A stretch of DNA of 64,000 nucleotides. It comes from Spartinivicinus marinus. GTDB taxonomy: Bacteria > Pseudomonadota > Gammaproteobacteria > Pseudomonadales > Zooshikellaceae. Within the stretch, counting starts at the first letter, position 1. The number at the start of each line of letters is the position of its first letter. This document shows positions 16,726-26,600 of the stretch, piece after piece. A program made the position numbers and the translations under genes. Below the pieces are notes generated by a model, which was given only the letters and a program-made list of their open reading frames with translations, did no database searches and was not told where the DNA came from. The DNA is taken from NCBI RefSeq assembly GCF_026309355.1, contig NZ_JAPJZK010000001.1:6220501-6284500 (forward strand), written 5' to 3'.

Positions 16726-17526
16726 CTACTCCCCTTTGAATTCCGGTTGTCGCTTGCTTCTAAATGCAGCAATGCCTTCTTGAGCATCTTGGGTATGAGC
16801 CGCCAAGCTTCCTGCCATGGCTTCTAAGATCATCGCTGTGTTATCACCCAGCCCAGCATCGACTAACTGTTTAGCCAGCTGAACTGAAATGGGGGCTCGC
16901 TGGATAATCTCAGCGGCCATTTGTCTCGCGCTGGCTAAACCTGCTCCATTGGCAGCCACTTCATTGATCAGCCCAAGTTGATAGGCTCGCTCGCTACTTA
17001 GCTGGCGCCCGGTAAAAAGCATTTCTTTCATCAGGCTTGGATTGATCAATCGATTTAAACGCTGCGAACCCGACCAACCTGGGCAAGTCGCAATACTGGC
17101 TTCAGGCAGTCCAAAACGGGCGGTTGTTTCAGCAATCCGGATATCGGCAGCGAGGGCTAACTCCAAACCTCCCCCTAACGCTGGGCCTTGAATGACAGCA
17201 ATCACTGGCTGGGGTAATTGTGCTAAACCATCAAAGATACGATGCCCCCGTTTTACCCAGGTTCGCCACATATCCAGCGGTGAATATTCCGCCCAGGCAT
17301 TGATGTCTGCTCCCACACAAAACGCACGATGTCCTGTTGTATGGAGAATAACCACCCGACAGTTTTTATCCGCCTCAATGGCTTGAATGCACTGCTGTAA
17401 TGCCTCCAGCATTTCAACACTGAGCGCATTCAGCTTGTCAGGGCGATCGATTATGATTTCAGCTAAAAATGCTTGTTTAACCAATCGCACTTGGCCATTC
17501 ATGCCGATTGTCCTTTTCATACCCAT
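16726..17526 (-). CDS. Enoyl-CoA hydratase/isomerase family protein
   Basis: A 266-residue crotonase-fold enzyme acting on a CoA thioester. The two oxyanion-hole segments are present (CVGADINAW near 71-79 and IQGPALGGGLELALAADIR near 114-132). Both family catalytic glutamates appear conserved (GLPEAS near 144 and LMKEMLFTG near 168), so a hydratase activity is plausible. The start codon overlaps the stop of the CoA-transferase gene, meaning translational coupling. In this setting it would hydrate an unsaturated acyl-CoA made by the transferase. Confidence 0.9.
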   Translation of the reverse strand: MGMKRTIGMNGQVRLVKQAFLAEIIIDRPDKLNALSVEMLEALQQCIQAIEADKNCRVVILHTTGHRAFCVGADINAWAEYSPLDMWRTWVKRGHRIFDGLAQLPQPVIAVIQGPALGGGLELALAADIRIAETTARFGLPEASIATCPGWSGSQRLNRLINPSLMKEMLFTGRQLSSERAYQLGLINEVAANGAGLASARQMAAEIIQRAPISVQLAKQLVDAGLGDNTAMILEAMAGSLAAHTQDAQEGIAAFRSKRQPEFKGE

Positions 17527-19100
17527 TACCCTAACTGAAGGCCAAAAGGGGCTGGCTCGAATAAAGCAGCATCCATCAGTGTTAGGTTGTCTGCCACCTT
17601 GAGCGGAAAGCCTGCCTTGGATAACACATCCCGCTCTAGATCAATTCCAGGGGCCAACTCAATCACTTCAATCCCTTCAGGGGTCAGCTGCATGACACAG
17701 CGCTCCGTTACATACAGAACTTGTTGGTCGCGCTGAATCGCCATTTTTCCTGAGAAGGTTACATGCTCAACGGCTTTAACAAACTTCTGGAAGCGGCCTT
17801 CCAGAGCAACCTGAATTTTCCCATCACCTAACGCATACTTCGCTCCCGCGGTAAAAAAACCGCTGAATACAATCTTTTTGGCATGAGCCGTAATATCGAC
17901 AAAACCACCACAACCTGCGGTTAAATAAGGCTTGATCCCTAGCTTTGAAACGTTGACATTGCCTTGCTGATCTACCTCCATAAACGACAGAAAGCTTTGA
18001 TCAAAGCCCCCCCCCTGGAAATAGGTAAATTGTTGAGGGCTGGGGATAATACTGTCAGCATTGGCCGCACAGCCAAACGCAAACCCCAACAGCGGTATTC
18101 CACCCACTGCACCTTGCTCGACGACCCAAGTAACCTCACCATGCAGCCCTTCTTCCAGTAATATGCGCGGTACATTGGCTGAAATGCCGAAACCCAGGTT
18201 TACCGCCTGCCCTGCCTTCAGCTCCTGCGCTACCCGCCGGGCAATCACTTTTTCAGGGGAAAATTCGGTATGGGTAAAACTTTCATCAGGGCGACGAATA
18301 ACACCAGAAATAGCAGGGTCATAAAGGGTTTGGGTGGTTTGCAGCTGCTCTGGATCTACCACTATGGCATCCACCAGATTGCCTGGAATATGCACTTGGT
18401 AAGTGGACAGGCTGTTATTACTCACCACCCGCTTGACCTGAGCAATAACAACGCCCCCATTGTTTCGCACCGCTAATGCTTGCTCTAAACCACCCAGGTA
18501 AGCCCCTTCTTGCTCAAACGACAGATTGCCTTTTTGGTCAGCGGAGGTGGCTCGAATAATGGCTACATTCGGCGTAATGCTGGGGAAAAATAAATACTCC
18601 TCCCCTTCAAACTGCAGTTTACGCACAATAGGGTTAGCGGCTGCCTTATCATTCATTGCTCCCCCCTGCCGATCAGGGTCAACGAAGGTATCAATACCCA
18701 CCCGAGTCATTACCCCAGGTCGTTTAGCCGCAGCCTCTCGGTGCATATCAAACAAAATACCACTGGGAATATTGTATCCGGTAATACGGTTTTCAGTAAT
18801 TTCCTTCCATATGGCTGGCATGGGCAAGCTAGAGGGGCCGCTGGGGTAAGAACCGGCAATGACTTTGTCCAATAAACCTGGCTTGGCTAAGTAATCTACC
18901 CCCTTAATACCATACATATCACCCGCAGCAATAGGATGCAGTGTGGTTAACTGGGTTGGATGCCCTTCACGATCAAATCGTTCACCAATGGCTTGCAACA
19001 TACGATCAGGGCAACCTAAACCACTGGAGGATGAAACAGTTACCACATCCCTATCGTTAATCAGTTGGGCAGCTTGCTCAAATGAAATCTGTTTGGACAT
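17526..19100 (-). CDS. Fused-subunit acyl CoA:carboxylate CoA-transferase (YdiF type)
   Basis: At 524 residues this is the single-chain form of family I CoA-transferases (SCOT/YdiF), which moves CoA from acetyl-CoA or a similar donor to a carboxylic acid. The N-terminal half matches the alpha subunit (TVSSSSGLGCPD, GVDYLAKPGLL, IAGSYPSGPS), the C-terminal half the beta subunit. The active-site glutamate is E328 in VVEQGAVGG, and a GCGGFVDI segment follows near residue 400. It lies 32 bases after the Gfo/Idh/MocA gene. Its acceptor acid is probably the product of the aldehyde dehydrogenase in the same operon. Confidence 0.9.
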   Translation of the reverse strand: MSKQISFEQAAQLINDRDVVTVSSSSGLGCPDRMLQAIGERFDREGHPTQLTTLHPIAAGDMYGIKGVDYLAKPGLLDKVIAGSYPSGPSSLPMPAIWKEITENRITGYNIPSGILFDMHREAAAKRPGVMTRVGIDTFVDPDRQGGAMNDKAAANPIVRKLQFEGEEYLFFPSITPNVAIIRATSADQKGNLSFEQEGAYLGGLEQALAVRNNGGVVIAQVKRVVSNNSLSTYQVHIPGNLVDAIVVDPEQLQTTQTLYDPAISGVIRRPDESFTHTEFSPEKVIARRVAQELKAGQAVNLGFGISANVPRILLEEGLHGEVTWVVEQGAVGGIPLLGFAFGCAANADSIIPSPQQFTYFQGGGFDQSFLSFMEVDQQGNVNVSKLGIKPYLTAGCGGFVDITAHAKKIVFSGFFTAGAKYALGDGKIQVALEGRFQKFVKAVEHVTFSGKMAIQRDQQVLYVTERCVMQLTPEGIEVIELAPGIDLERDVLSKAGFPLKVADNLTLMDAALFEPAPFGLQLG

Positions 19101-19132
19101 ATTACCTTTACCTACTGCTTATCTTTTTATCG

Positions 19133-20188
19133 TTATTGGGCATATACCGTTGGGTAGTCAATTCTGACTCGCTGTCCCTGCTCTGCGGACTTCAGCATGG
19201 CTAAGGCTATGGCTAACGACTTAAGGCCATCTTCACCAGTCACTGCAGGTTGACCATTACCAGCGATCGCCTGTGCAAATTGAGCCAAGGAATAGTGGTA
19301 TAAATTATGATGTTGAATATCGAGCTGGCGCCGCCCCGTTTCAGTAATCACTTCCACGGTGCCAGCCGATCGTTGAGTCAAAATATCACGGGCTACTATG
19401 CTGCCTTTCGTACCATGCACCTCTAAACCCGTGCCGGCATAAGGCACCATAAAAGACTCATGAGTTTGAACCAGGGCACCACTGGGCATCTGCAACATGG
19501 TCATGGCGCCATCTTCAACGGCTGATGCCATTCCCCCTGTTTGGGCATAGGCCATCACATCCACCGGGTCTTCCGCTAATAAATAGCGAATCACATCCGC
19601 ATCATGTACAGCGACATCCAGCACCACCCCACCACCGGCTTTTGGATCATTCACCCGCCAGGTTTGTAACGGCTGAGGAAGGTGTATGGCATGAAATATC
19701 CGCACGCCGATCACTTGGCCAACGGTACCCGCTGCAATCTCAGCGCGAATCGCTTGGTGGGTGGCAGCATTACGCAAATGGTGGTTGGTTGCCATGACCA
19801 CACCAGCCTGCTTACAGGCCGATACCATCTCTGCCGCATCGGCTAGATTGAGAGCTAAGGGCTTTTCACAAAATACATGCTTGCCAGCCTTGGCTGCTGC
19901 CAACACCGCTGGCTTATGCTGCTCATTGGTGTTGGAGATATACACCACATCCACCGCAGGGTCAGCCAGCAAGGCAGCGAATGAATCGTAAGCATTAGCA
20001 ATTTTCAAATCCTGAGCATACATTTCTGCTCGACTAAGGCTATTACTCATAACTGCCATCACCTCATGGCCTGGCTGATGCCTAACCGCAGCCGCCATCC
20101 ATTGCTTGGCAATATTACTGGTGCCAATAAATCCCCAGCCGACTGTTTTATTCATTGATGAATTGTCAGTGCTTGCCTTAACACTCAT
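19133..20188 (-). CDS. Gfo/Idh/MocA family oxidoreductase, first gene of operon
   Basis: A 351-residue NAD(P)-dependent sugar or cyclitol dehydrogenase. The Rossmann loop is GFIGTSNIA near residues 18-27, the EKP motif (FCEKPLALN) lies near 107-115, and a GGGVVLDVAVHDADVIRYL segment near 186-204 carries the catalytic aspartate and histidine. The ATG is preceded by GAGG at a good distance. This is the promoter-proximal gene of the operon with CoA-transferase, enoyl-CoA hydratase and aldehyde dehydrogenase. The promoter at 20439-20468 is overlapped by an operator. It probably performs the first oxidation of the pathway substrate. Confidence 0.88.
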   Translation of the reverse strand: MSVKASTDNSSMNKTVGWGFIGTSNIAKQWMAAAVRHQPGHEVMAVMSNSLSRAEMYAQDLKIANAYDSFAALLADPAVDVVYISNTNEQHKPAVLAAAKAGKHVFCEKPLALNLADAAEMVSACKQAGVVMATNHHLRNAATHQAIRAEIAAGTVGQVIGVRIFHAIHLPQPLQTWRVNDPKAGGGVVLDVAVHDADVIRYLLAEDPVDVMAYAQTGGMASAVEDGAMTMLQMPSGALVQTHESFMVPYAGTGLEVHGTKGSIVARDILTQRSAGTVEVITETGRRQLDIQHHNLYHYSLAQFAQAIAGNGQPAVTGEDGLKSLAIALAMLKSAEQGQRVRIDYPTVYAQ

Positions 20189-20423
20189 GGGGAAATCCTC
20201 TTTTTAATCATGTCTACTGGTTGTAGCTGTTTTCTACCAAGTTTTTTCTATCAAGCGTCGAGTAAAACTTGTTTGTATCGTCCCGATTTAAACACTCTCA
20301 TTACCTTGTTATTCCATATCAGACACTAAACTGACTTTCTGCCTACTTTTGCGACATCCTCATTTACCACTGGACTCTGATTAACGATGGGCGAATCATG
20401 TTAACTGATAATTGTTAGCTATT

Positions 20424-20441
20424 AATTGGAACGATCCAATT
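20424..20441. promoter_or_regulatory. LacI-family operator at the Gfo/Idh/MocA operon promoter
   Basis: AATTGGAACGATCCAATT is an almost perfect palindrome with a CG centre. It overlaps the last bases of the -10 box and the expected start point of the minus-strand promoter, the usual place for a repressor. The centre-to-centre distance to the site at 20622-20639 is 198 bp. Confidence 0.75.
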
Positions 20442-20468
20442 ATCTATCTCAAGAAATTTCAACGTCAA
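20439..20468 (-). promoter_or_regulatory. Sigma70-type promoter of the Gfo/Idh/MocA operon
   Basis: On the minus strand TTGACG (20468-20463) is followed after 18 bases by GATAAT (20444-20439). The operator palindrome begins at the fourth base of the -10 box and covers the expected start point. The leader to the ATG at 20188 is about 245 bases and contains a fragment of a family A repeat around 20303-20333. Confidence 0.65.
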
Positions 20469-20595
20469 GTACTTTTACTCAAGAACCTGTCCATGACTTT
20501 ACCATGATGGGCCTAAATCTCTGTATTTACAGGACTTTAGTTTAGAGATAAAACCGCAGCCCGAATAAAAAAATGCAGCCAGGATCACACTTGTA

Positions 20596-20624
20596 TTGAC
20601 CAAAGGGCAAAAACCACTTGCAAT
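20596..20624 (+). promoter_or_regulatory. Divergent sigma70-type promoter toward the Dabb gene
   Basis: On the plus strand TTGACC (20596-20601) is followed after 17 bases by TGCAAT (20619-20624), a modest -10 box. The operator at 20622-20639 begins at the fourth base of this box, the same register as on the opposite promoter. That shared geometry supports both promoters. Confidence 0.45.
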
Positions 20625-20639
20625 TAGATCGTTCCAATT
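20622..20639. promoter_or_regulatory. LacI-family operator at the divergent promoter
   Basis: AATTAGATCGTTCCAATT pairs in 7 of its 8 arm positions around a CG centre and matches the neighbouring operator at 20424 in inverse orientation. It covers the -10 box and probable start point of the plus-strand promoter. The same 18 bases recur at 14253-14270. Confidence 0.7.
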
Positions 20640-20718
20640 TATACTGCTTACCCACTAAGACTGTATTTAAAGTCCGTATTTAGCATCAAATTTCATCATC
20701 ACGAAAATCAGTTGATGA

Positions 20719-20860
20719 AGAGGGTGTCGCAAAAGGTTATGAGCGAAGCAAAGACAAGGCAAAAATCGGCGAAAAGGCGGAGTTTATACTTAATAAATGA
20801 GTACTTTGAGCTGATTTTTAACGCTGTATTTGCAAGCGCAGTAGTTTTGCGACACCCTCT
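20719..20860. mobile_element. 142-bp MITE with perfect 16-bp terminal inverted repeats
   Basis: AGAGGGTGTCGCAAAA at the left end is repeated exactly in inverse at the right end (TTTTGCGACACCCTCT). There is no coding capacity for a transposase, so this is a miniature element that would depend on an IS elsewhere. A target duplication cannot be defined. It separates the regulated promoter region from the Dabb gene, ending 16 bases before that gene's ATG. A decayed relative may lie at 55752-55836. Confidence 0.8.
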
Positions 20861-20876
20861 GAACTGGAGGGGAAAC

Positions 20877-21179
20877 ATGATTCACCATTTAGTCCTACTA
20901 AAATGCAAAGCTGACGTTAACCAATCCCAAATAGATGAGATGTTCGATCAACTCAACGCGTTAGTAGGGGTTATTCCAGGTTTACTGTCGTGTAAAGGGG
21001 GTAACAATAATAGCCCCGAAGGTATCAGTCATGGTTATACCCATGCGTTTGTTATGCAATTTGAAAATGCTGACGCACGAGATAACTACCTCCCCCACCC
21101 GGCTCATAAAAAAGTACAACCGATTATTCATGCATTATTAGTTGAGGGTAGTGACAGCGCTTTAGCATTAGATTTTTAA
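20877..21179 (+). CDS. Dabb (stress-responsive A/B barrel) domain protein
   Basis: A 100-residue protein of the Dabb family, small dimeric ferredoxin-like barrels found in stress and catabolic loci. It starts MIHHLVLLKC and carries the family pattern of an HLVLLK first strand, a central GGNN and SHGYTHAFVMQF strand, and a YLPHPAHKKV segment. I chose the ATG at 20877 because GGAGGGG precedes it. A longer frame open from 20712 exists only because the MITE reads through in frame. The gene is probably under the divergent promoter at 20596. Its biochemical role is unknown. Confidence 0.85.
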   Translation: MIHHLVLLKCKADVNQSQIDEMFDQLNALVGVIPGLLSCKGGNNNSPEGISHGYTHAFVMQFENADARDNYLPHPAHKKVQPIIHALLVEGSDSALALDF

Positions 21180-21434
21180 AATATACCCTTCTCGAATAGT
21201 TTTATTTTCTCTCCTCTGCAGGCTTTTAAATAAAAGCTTGCTTTTTTTTATTTATCAAATTCACCATTAATGTCGTACTATTTATTCCAATAATTCAAAA
21301 TAATTAATTTTTATCAAACCAATAAATTTTTACAAATTACCAACCCATAAAAAATAATTTACCATTAAAATCGAAACATATTTTTAAACCCTCTTATTAA
21401 CAATCTTTCTTATTAATAGCTATTGGAAGTTCCT

Positions 21435-21914
21435 ATGAAAAAATTTTTAACGGCAGCACTACTCTCTACCGCGAGTATTACTGCTACAGCAGAAACAGTG
21501 GCCAGCCATGCACTGAGTGTCAACACCGCCTTGGAATTAGTTAAAGAAGGCTTAGCGGCTTGTGCAAAAGACAATTATCACGTTAGCGTGGCAATCGTTG
21601 ACCATAGTGGCAATTTAAAAGCCTTTGGTCGACATAACAAATCTGGCCCTCATGCGGCTGAAGGTGCAAAGCGTAAAGCCTTTAGTGCGGCTTCCATGGA
21701 AGAAAGCACTGAATTTTTCTTTAAACTAATTCAGAAAAATCCCGAGCTACAAGGCTTACATGCCCTTCACGATAATATTTTAATTTTACCCGGTGGCTTG
21801 CCTATTAAATATAAAGGTGAGGTTATAGCCGGGATTGGGGTTAGCGGTGCACCCGGCGGGGATTTAGATACGGCATGTGCTGAAGCAGCCATTAGCAAAG
21901 TACTGAATAAGTAG
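21435..21914 (+). CDS. GlcG/HbpS-like exported protein
   Basis: A 159-residue protein of the GlcG/HbpS (haem-degrading domain) family with a Sec signal peptide (MKKFLTAALLSTASITATAE, cleaved near residue 20). The family pattern is visible: VSVAIVDHSGNLKAFGRH, then KRKAFSAAS, LPGGLPIKYKGEVIAGIGVSG-type strands and a DTACAEAAI helix. The ATG at 21435 is preceded by GGAAG; a TTG 12 bases upstream is in frame but less likely. Members occur in glycolate and other catabolic operons and may bind haem or cofactors; the role here is unproven. Confidence 0.85.
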   Translation: MKKFLTAALLSTASITATAETVASHALSVNTALELVKEGLAACAKDNYHVSVAIVDHSGNLKAFGRHNKSGPHAAEGAKRKAFSAASMEESTEFFFKLIQKNPELQGLHALHDNILILPGGLPIKYKGEVIAGIGVSGAPGGDLDTACAEAAISKVLNK

Positions 21915-21948
21915 TCTACGTTTGATGTTTTTTAGAAAAACTATCGCA

Positions 21949-21980
21949 ATTGCCACTTCACTAATAAGTGATGTGGCAAT
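21949..21980 (+). terminator. Hairpin after the GlcG/HbpS-like gene
   Basis: ATTGCCACTTCACT pairs with AGTGATGTGGCAAT at 13 of 14 positions around a 4-base loop, 35 bases after the stop codon. The following T tract is short and interrupted. Confidence 0.55.
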
Positions 21981-22008
21981 ATCTTTCTCCAATAACTCAT
22001 CAATAATG

Positions 22009-22082
22009 TATACCCTTCGCTAATCATTTTTAGGTTTTGTTATCTTCATTCCTCACCTAAAAATCCTACGCACTGGGTATAT
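22009..22082. repeat. Palindromic element, family B, short copy
   Basis: The ends GTATACCCTTCGCTAATCA and TCCTACGCACTGGGTATA enclose inverted TTTTTAGG / CCTAAAAA arms. It lies between the convergent GlcG/HbpS-like and solute-binding protein genes. Nearly the same short form recurs at 29648-29721. Confidence 0.75.
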
Positions 22083-22111
22083 GTAGGGTACTTCTAATCA
22101 ATTAGTCAGCG

Positions 22112-22978
22112 TTAAGGATTAAACCACCATTTTTCATCAATACTTTTAAAACCATCACTCAAATTAGGTGTATCAATATCAATTCGCACCCTTTCTTTTA
22201 ACTTGGCAGTTGAAAATGCATCTTTAAAATACTTATGGCTTTCAAGCATTTTTTGTAAACTACCATCAGCTAATGCTTTTTCCATTCCAGAACGAATAGC
22301 TTCAGCAAGTGATTTATCATCTTTCTTTACATAGAAAAAACGTCCATAAGGGTAAACCAACACCACATTGGTATCTATAACCAAATTAGGATCATTTCCT
22401 CCGAATTTATCTAAGAAACTATACACTTCATTAGCCCCTAAAGGAAAAAAATCAAAACGCTTTCCACCTACCATTTTTATCAAGCTAGGTATTTTACCAG
22501 CCGTTTTAACCTTGATCCCTGCATTTTCAATAACAACAATATCGCCCCAACCTTTACCCTGACCAGCAATATATTGTTGCAAATCTTTAAGCGACTTAAT
22601 ATTGGCAAATTTTTCTTGATTATCCTTGTGAATAATAAAAAGACGCCAACCAAGAATACCTCGGTCAATGGGTAGATATATAGGATCAAACCGTTGATCA
22701 AGCCCTTCTTGAAAGCCAGTATCGAATAAAGATAACTGCCCTTGTTCAACTAAATCTCTTGCTCGCTGTTGATTGACCGTTGGACCATATACACTGAGTT
22801 CATGCGCTTGACCAGACTTTTCAAGCGCCAGTTTGAGTACACTGTATCCTATCGACTCAGCACCAATGCCATCAATATTGGGGTATACCACTTTCAATCC
22901 AGCAAAGGCAGATGGAAAGATAAGCCAGCACATTAATAAATAATATTTTAAGTTGCTAATTCTCAGCTGCATAACCAT
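22112..22978 (-). CDS. Orphan periplasmic solute-binding protein (SBP_bac_3-like)
   Basis: A 288-residue exported protein with a signal peptide ending near residue 26 (SAFA-G). The mature part has the two-lobed layout of family 3 periplasmic binding proteins: a first strand LKVVYPNIDG, a VEQGQLSLFDTG region, and a C-terminal GMEKALADGSLQKML helix. The usual ligand-gripping DGxxxDL motif is poorly kept. No transporter genes adjoin it, so it may feed a sensor or a transporter encoded elsewhere. It is convergent with the GlcG/HbpS-like gene. Confidence 0.75.
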   Translation of the reverse strand: MVMQLRISNLKYYLLMCWLIFPSAFAGLKVVYPNIDGIGAESIGYSVLKLALEKSGQAHELSVYGPTVNQQRARDLVEQGQLSLFDTGFQEGLDQRFDPIYLPIDRGILGWRLFIIHKDNQEKFANIKSLKDLQQYIAGQGKGWGDIVVIENAGIKVKTAGKIPSLIKMVGGKRFDFFPLGANEVYSFLDKFGGNDPNLVIDTNVVLVYPYGRFFYVKKDDKSLAEAIRSGMEKALADGSLQKMLESHKYFKDAFSTAKLKERVRIDIDTPNLSDGFKSIDEKWWFNP

Positions 22979-23611
22979 TTACCATTGCAGATTTACATTA
23001 ATTCCATTAAAGCACAGAAACCAAAGTCCGCCTGAAATTCTAAAAACAGAGAGTTTAATTAACTAGTCAATCAAATAAAAACCGTCTTTCACTTACTCAA
23101 CAATCACTTCCAACCCGGTTAATAATTTATTACTTAAAAAAATATACCTATAAAAAGTTATTAATTAATGCTTTATTCTATTTAATTAGTTCTAAATTAA
23201 TAAAGGGCAAGAGCCCGTCAGGCAGCTCCTTATAGAATCTATGCTCTCATAAGTAGGTCATCAGCGTGGATTGAGTCGTAGTGCTTCCCAATCATTTATA
23301 AAAACATAAACTCATGGTGCTTCATCACTCGACGGCCACCCCTAAAAACCATTCACTTTGGTATATACATAAACTGAATTTTATTAAACCAGAAATATAC
23401 AGTCCTTATACAAACAAGCAACAACCGCAATAACATTAGTGGTTTGCCCTTAATAAATTTATGCAAACAACTATTAAAAACAGCCAAATCAAAAAAACTA
23501 AATAAGAAGACTTTATTAAAACAAGCATATGAATTATGGTTTTTAACCTTTAACAAAAACCATAATTATTTTATTTAACTTAAACTGAATTGAGTATACT
23601 GAACTTAAACC
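22979..23611. other. AT-rich intergenic stretch with a family B repeat
   Basis: This stretch of more than 600 bases is clearly AT-rich and I see no credible gene in it. Between about 23257 and 23368 it holds a family B element whose right end (CCCCTAAAAACCATTCAC then GGTATATA) is well kept and whose left end has decayed. A TATACT box near 23595 may be part of the promoter of the large secreted protein gene. Confidence 0.6.
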
Positions 23612-26600
23612 ATGAATAGATTTAAAATCATTCCCCTTATACTTGCGATCTCTGCAAATACAACACTAGCCTACGCTAACACTAGCTGCTCAAATCAAGA
23701 CACATATTATGGCAAAGAAACCAGTCTCTCAGTAAGCTTAAGTACTGACAACAAAGCTCTATTAGAAGAATTTCTTGTAACAGGTAAAAGTGGTACATCA
23801 TTTAGTGGAGTAACCTCGTCTTACCCTTTAGCTGTCAATCCAATCTTAGGTACGTTATTGAGTGACGGACGATTCATTCAACCATCTTTAATAAACTTAG
23901 AAAGAATACAAAACCATCTAAAAAATAACTCGATAGACGGAGTAATCAATAGAAAAATTATACTGTCAGGTAAAACGATTCCAAACTCAAAAATACAAAA
24001 AATTTCAGACATTCAAACATTTGAATATTTAGCTTTATCATACTGGAAGCAGTGGCTCAATCGCATTAAAATACAACCTTCACAAGAAGTTGACCCAAAT
24101 AATGCAATACAAACAATTTTGAATAATCACGCGATTACTTCCGCATTTAGGTGCCAAGATAGTATTATATTTCCAAAATCCCCTGTGATAGATGCTACAG
24201 TAAAAGCATTCTCTAACTATATAATATCTAAACAAATTGATCCCACACAGCTATCAGCACATGAGCTATTTGCTATCGGATACGGGCACAGCTTTGAAGG
24301 AGTAAATATCAACGCGAATAACCCATTAGTTATACAGGCCGCTTTAATATATGCTAAAGAAAATAATAGCCCAGCATATAATAGCGGAACCTCGCCACTG
24401 TCAACTATTAATGAGGTATTACTCAGTTACCATCAAGCCGCACTATTAAGTATTGATCTTAGAAATAATGGTATTACAATATCTAGTGACAAAGGGTTTT
24501 ACAATGAAGCAAAAATTGTCGCACAAACATTAAATCAAGCTTTTATCAAAGAAAAAAACACCCCAAACAAGCCACAACTTTTCACCCAACTCTTCAATGT
24601 AAAGTTTCATGTAGGTACAATTAGTTTACCTTCCTACGAAAGTGCCCTTGCCATTTATGATGCTCAAACCAATACAATTACCGTAAATGGTAATTTTGTT
24701 AATCAAGCCACTCGCTCAATAGAGTCTATTAACAACTACATTAGCCAAGCAACAGATTATGTAATTAGCAACTTCGATGAGAGTGAAGTTACTAATTCTT
24801 CAGAAAAAGCGAATGAAGTCATCAATAGAATTAAAAATATAAAATTCACTGTTGGACAGATTGTAGACAATCCCAATCAACTAACAAAAGCGGTATATGA
24901 TCGCACTAATAATACAGTAACTATTAACAAAAGATTATTTAAAACAGATTCTCGTTCATTATTACAAGTACTTACTCACGAAGCTTACCATGCTATTTCT
25001 TTGCAACAACAAGCCAACAGCAATATCGAGCAACTTGTAAAAGACAACACTAAGCTTTACCTGGAAGCCCATAATCATACATTTGCTAATGTAGGCCTTT
25101 CAATAGATCCTCTTCCATCAGATCAAATTTACCCTATTCAACAAGAAAGTCGACCAAGGTATTTAATCAATTTAGGTGGCCCTAGTGATACCGATGCGCT
25201 ATTTTCGATTCCAGGAGACAGAGTTGACTGGCTGGGTATGATTTTTCAAGCACTGTTTCTAAGGAGCCCAGTAAAAAAACCATCGATACCGTCTATCAGT
25301 TCACTTAAACCAAGCAAGATTGGTAACAACATCCTAACCACTGTTCGAAATCCAAAACCTGTTGGCACAGTACTTCAACCTAGTCCAGGTACAAAACCAC
25401 GTTCAATTAGACCACCTAGAGAAGACCAAGAACCTCTTTTGCCTGAACAAACCATTTCTTCTACAACAAATCAAAAGCCTACTAGGGTTCAAGACAGAGC
25501 ATTAGCTGGTTTAGCAGATGAGGTTGCTGAAACAATTGTTACAGTAGCAAATTCTCCTAACACCGAATTTACCCCACTCACCAAAATTCCTGAGTCAGTA
25601 AAGTTTGAGCCTAATTTTGATTTAATTGAAAATAACCCGCTACTAGAACAAGAACTTGCAGAAGATGAAATTCGTTCAATTGGTGAGCTACCTGATGGTA
25701 TTTACCAATATAATGGCGACGATTATGATCCAACCCATATCATCGTACAAGATGGTAACAGCTTCGCCGCCAATGAAAATACATATGTAGATAGTGGAGA
25801 AATCACATATATAATATATGATGCTAAAAGTACTTATGCAGGGGAAGAAGGTGGTGTTACCTATGAAGTCAGAATTGACCCTGAAACAGGCAGTATTACT
25901 AGTATTGAACCCGAATACCCTGTTGGTGCTGGTGGTAGCCGTGATGGTTTATATCCTGAAAAAGCAGCAGATTTATACAATGAATTTAAAGAAGGTTTTG
26001 ACAAGTACGATAGAGAACGTCCTTATGAAATGCTAAACAAAGTCACAACAGATAGAAACAACGTTAACCAACTTAATTTTGAAACATCAGAGAGCCTCAA
26101 ATTAGACGAAAAAATAGCAAAATTAAAAGGATTAGCAAGAAATAAATATAATGAAGCTATAAATACCATTTCTCTTCGTCATTACACTACAGTACCAGAG
26201 GGTCAGGAGCCCTTTTCTGAGTTAGCAACAAGCTTTGAGCTAAAGCTTAGAAATAAAGCCCAAGGTGAGATTTTTTCTCGAGATGATTTTATAGAAAGAG
26301 GAAACACTAATACAAATGCGAAAGATGTTGCGCTTATGGGTAACACGCAGTTCAACTTCTTTCTTTTGACTATAGATGAAACAGCCCCTAGACGAGGTTT
26401 TTTAGCCAATAAAACTCATTTTGCTGAGATCAAAATAACCCAAGAAGTTTCTGACCTTTTGGGGGATGTATGGATTTCAAAAGATTTAATCAAAGACATC
26501 GTGACTCCAAAAGATTATGCTAATGTTAAAGCCTTTAAAGGTACTTTGATTGAGTTAAAAAAATATGTCAGCTTTGTATTAAGTAAAGGGTTCGCTTCTC

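Noticed and set aside
20712-20876. N-terminal extension of the Dabb gene (55 extra codons)
   Set aside because: The extension is the MITE read in frame from a TTG; the ATG at 20877 has a strong ribosome-binding site and gives the normal family start.
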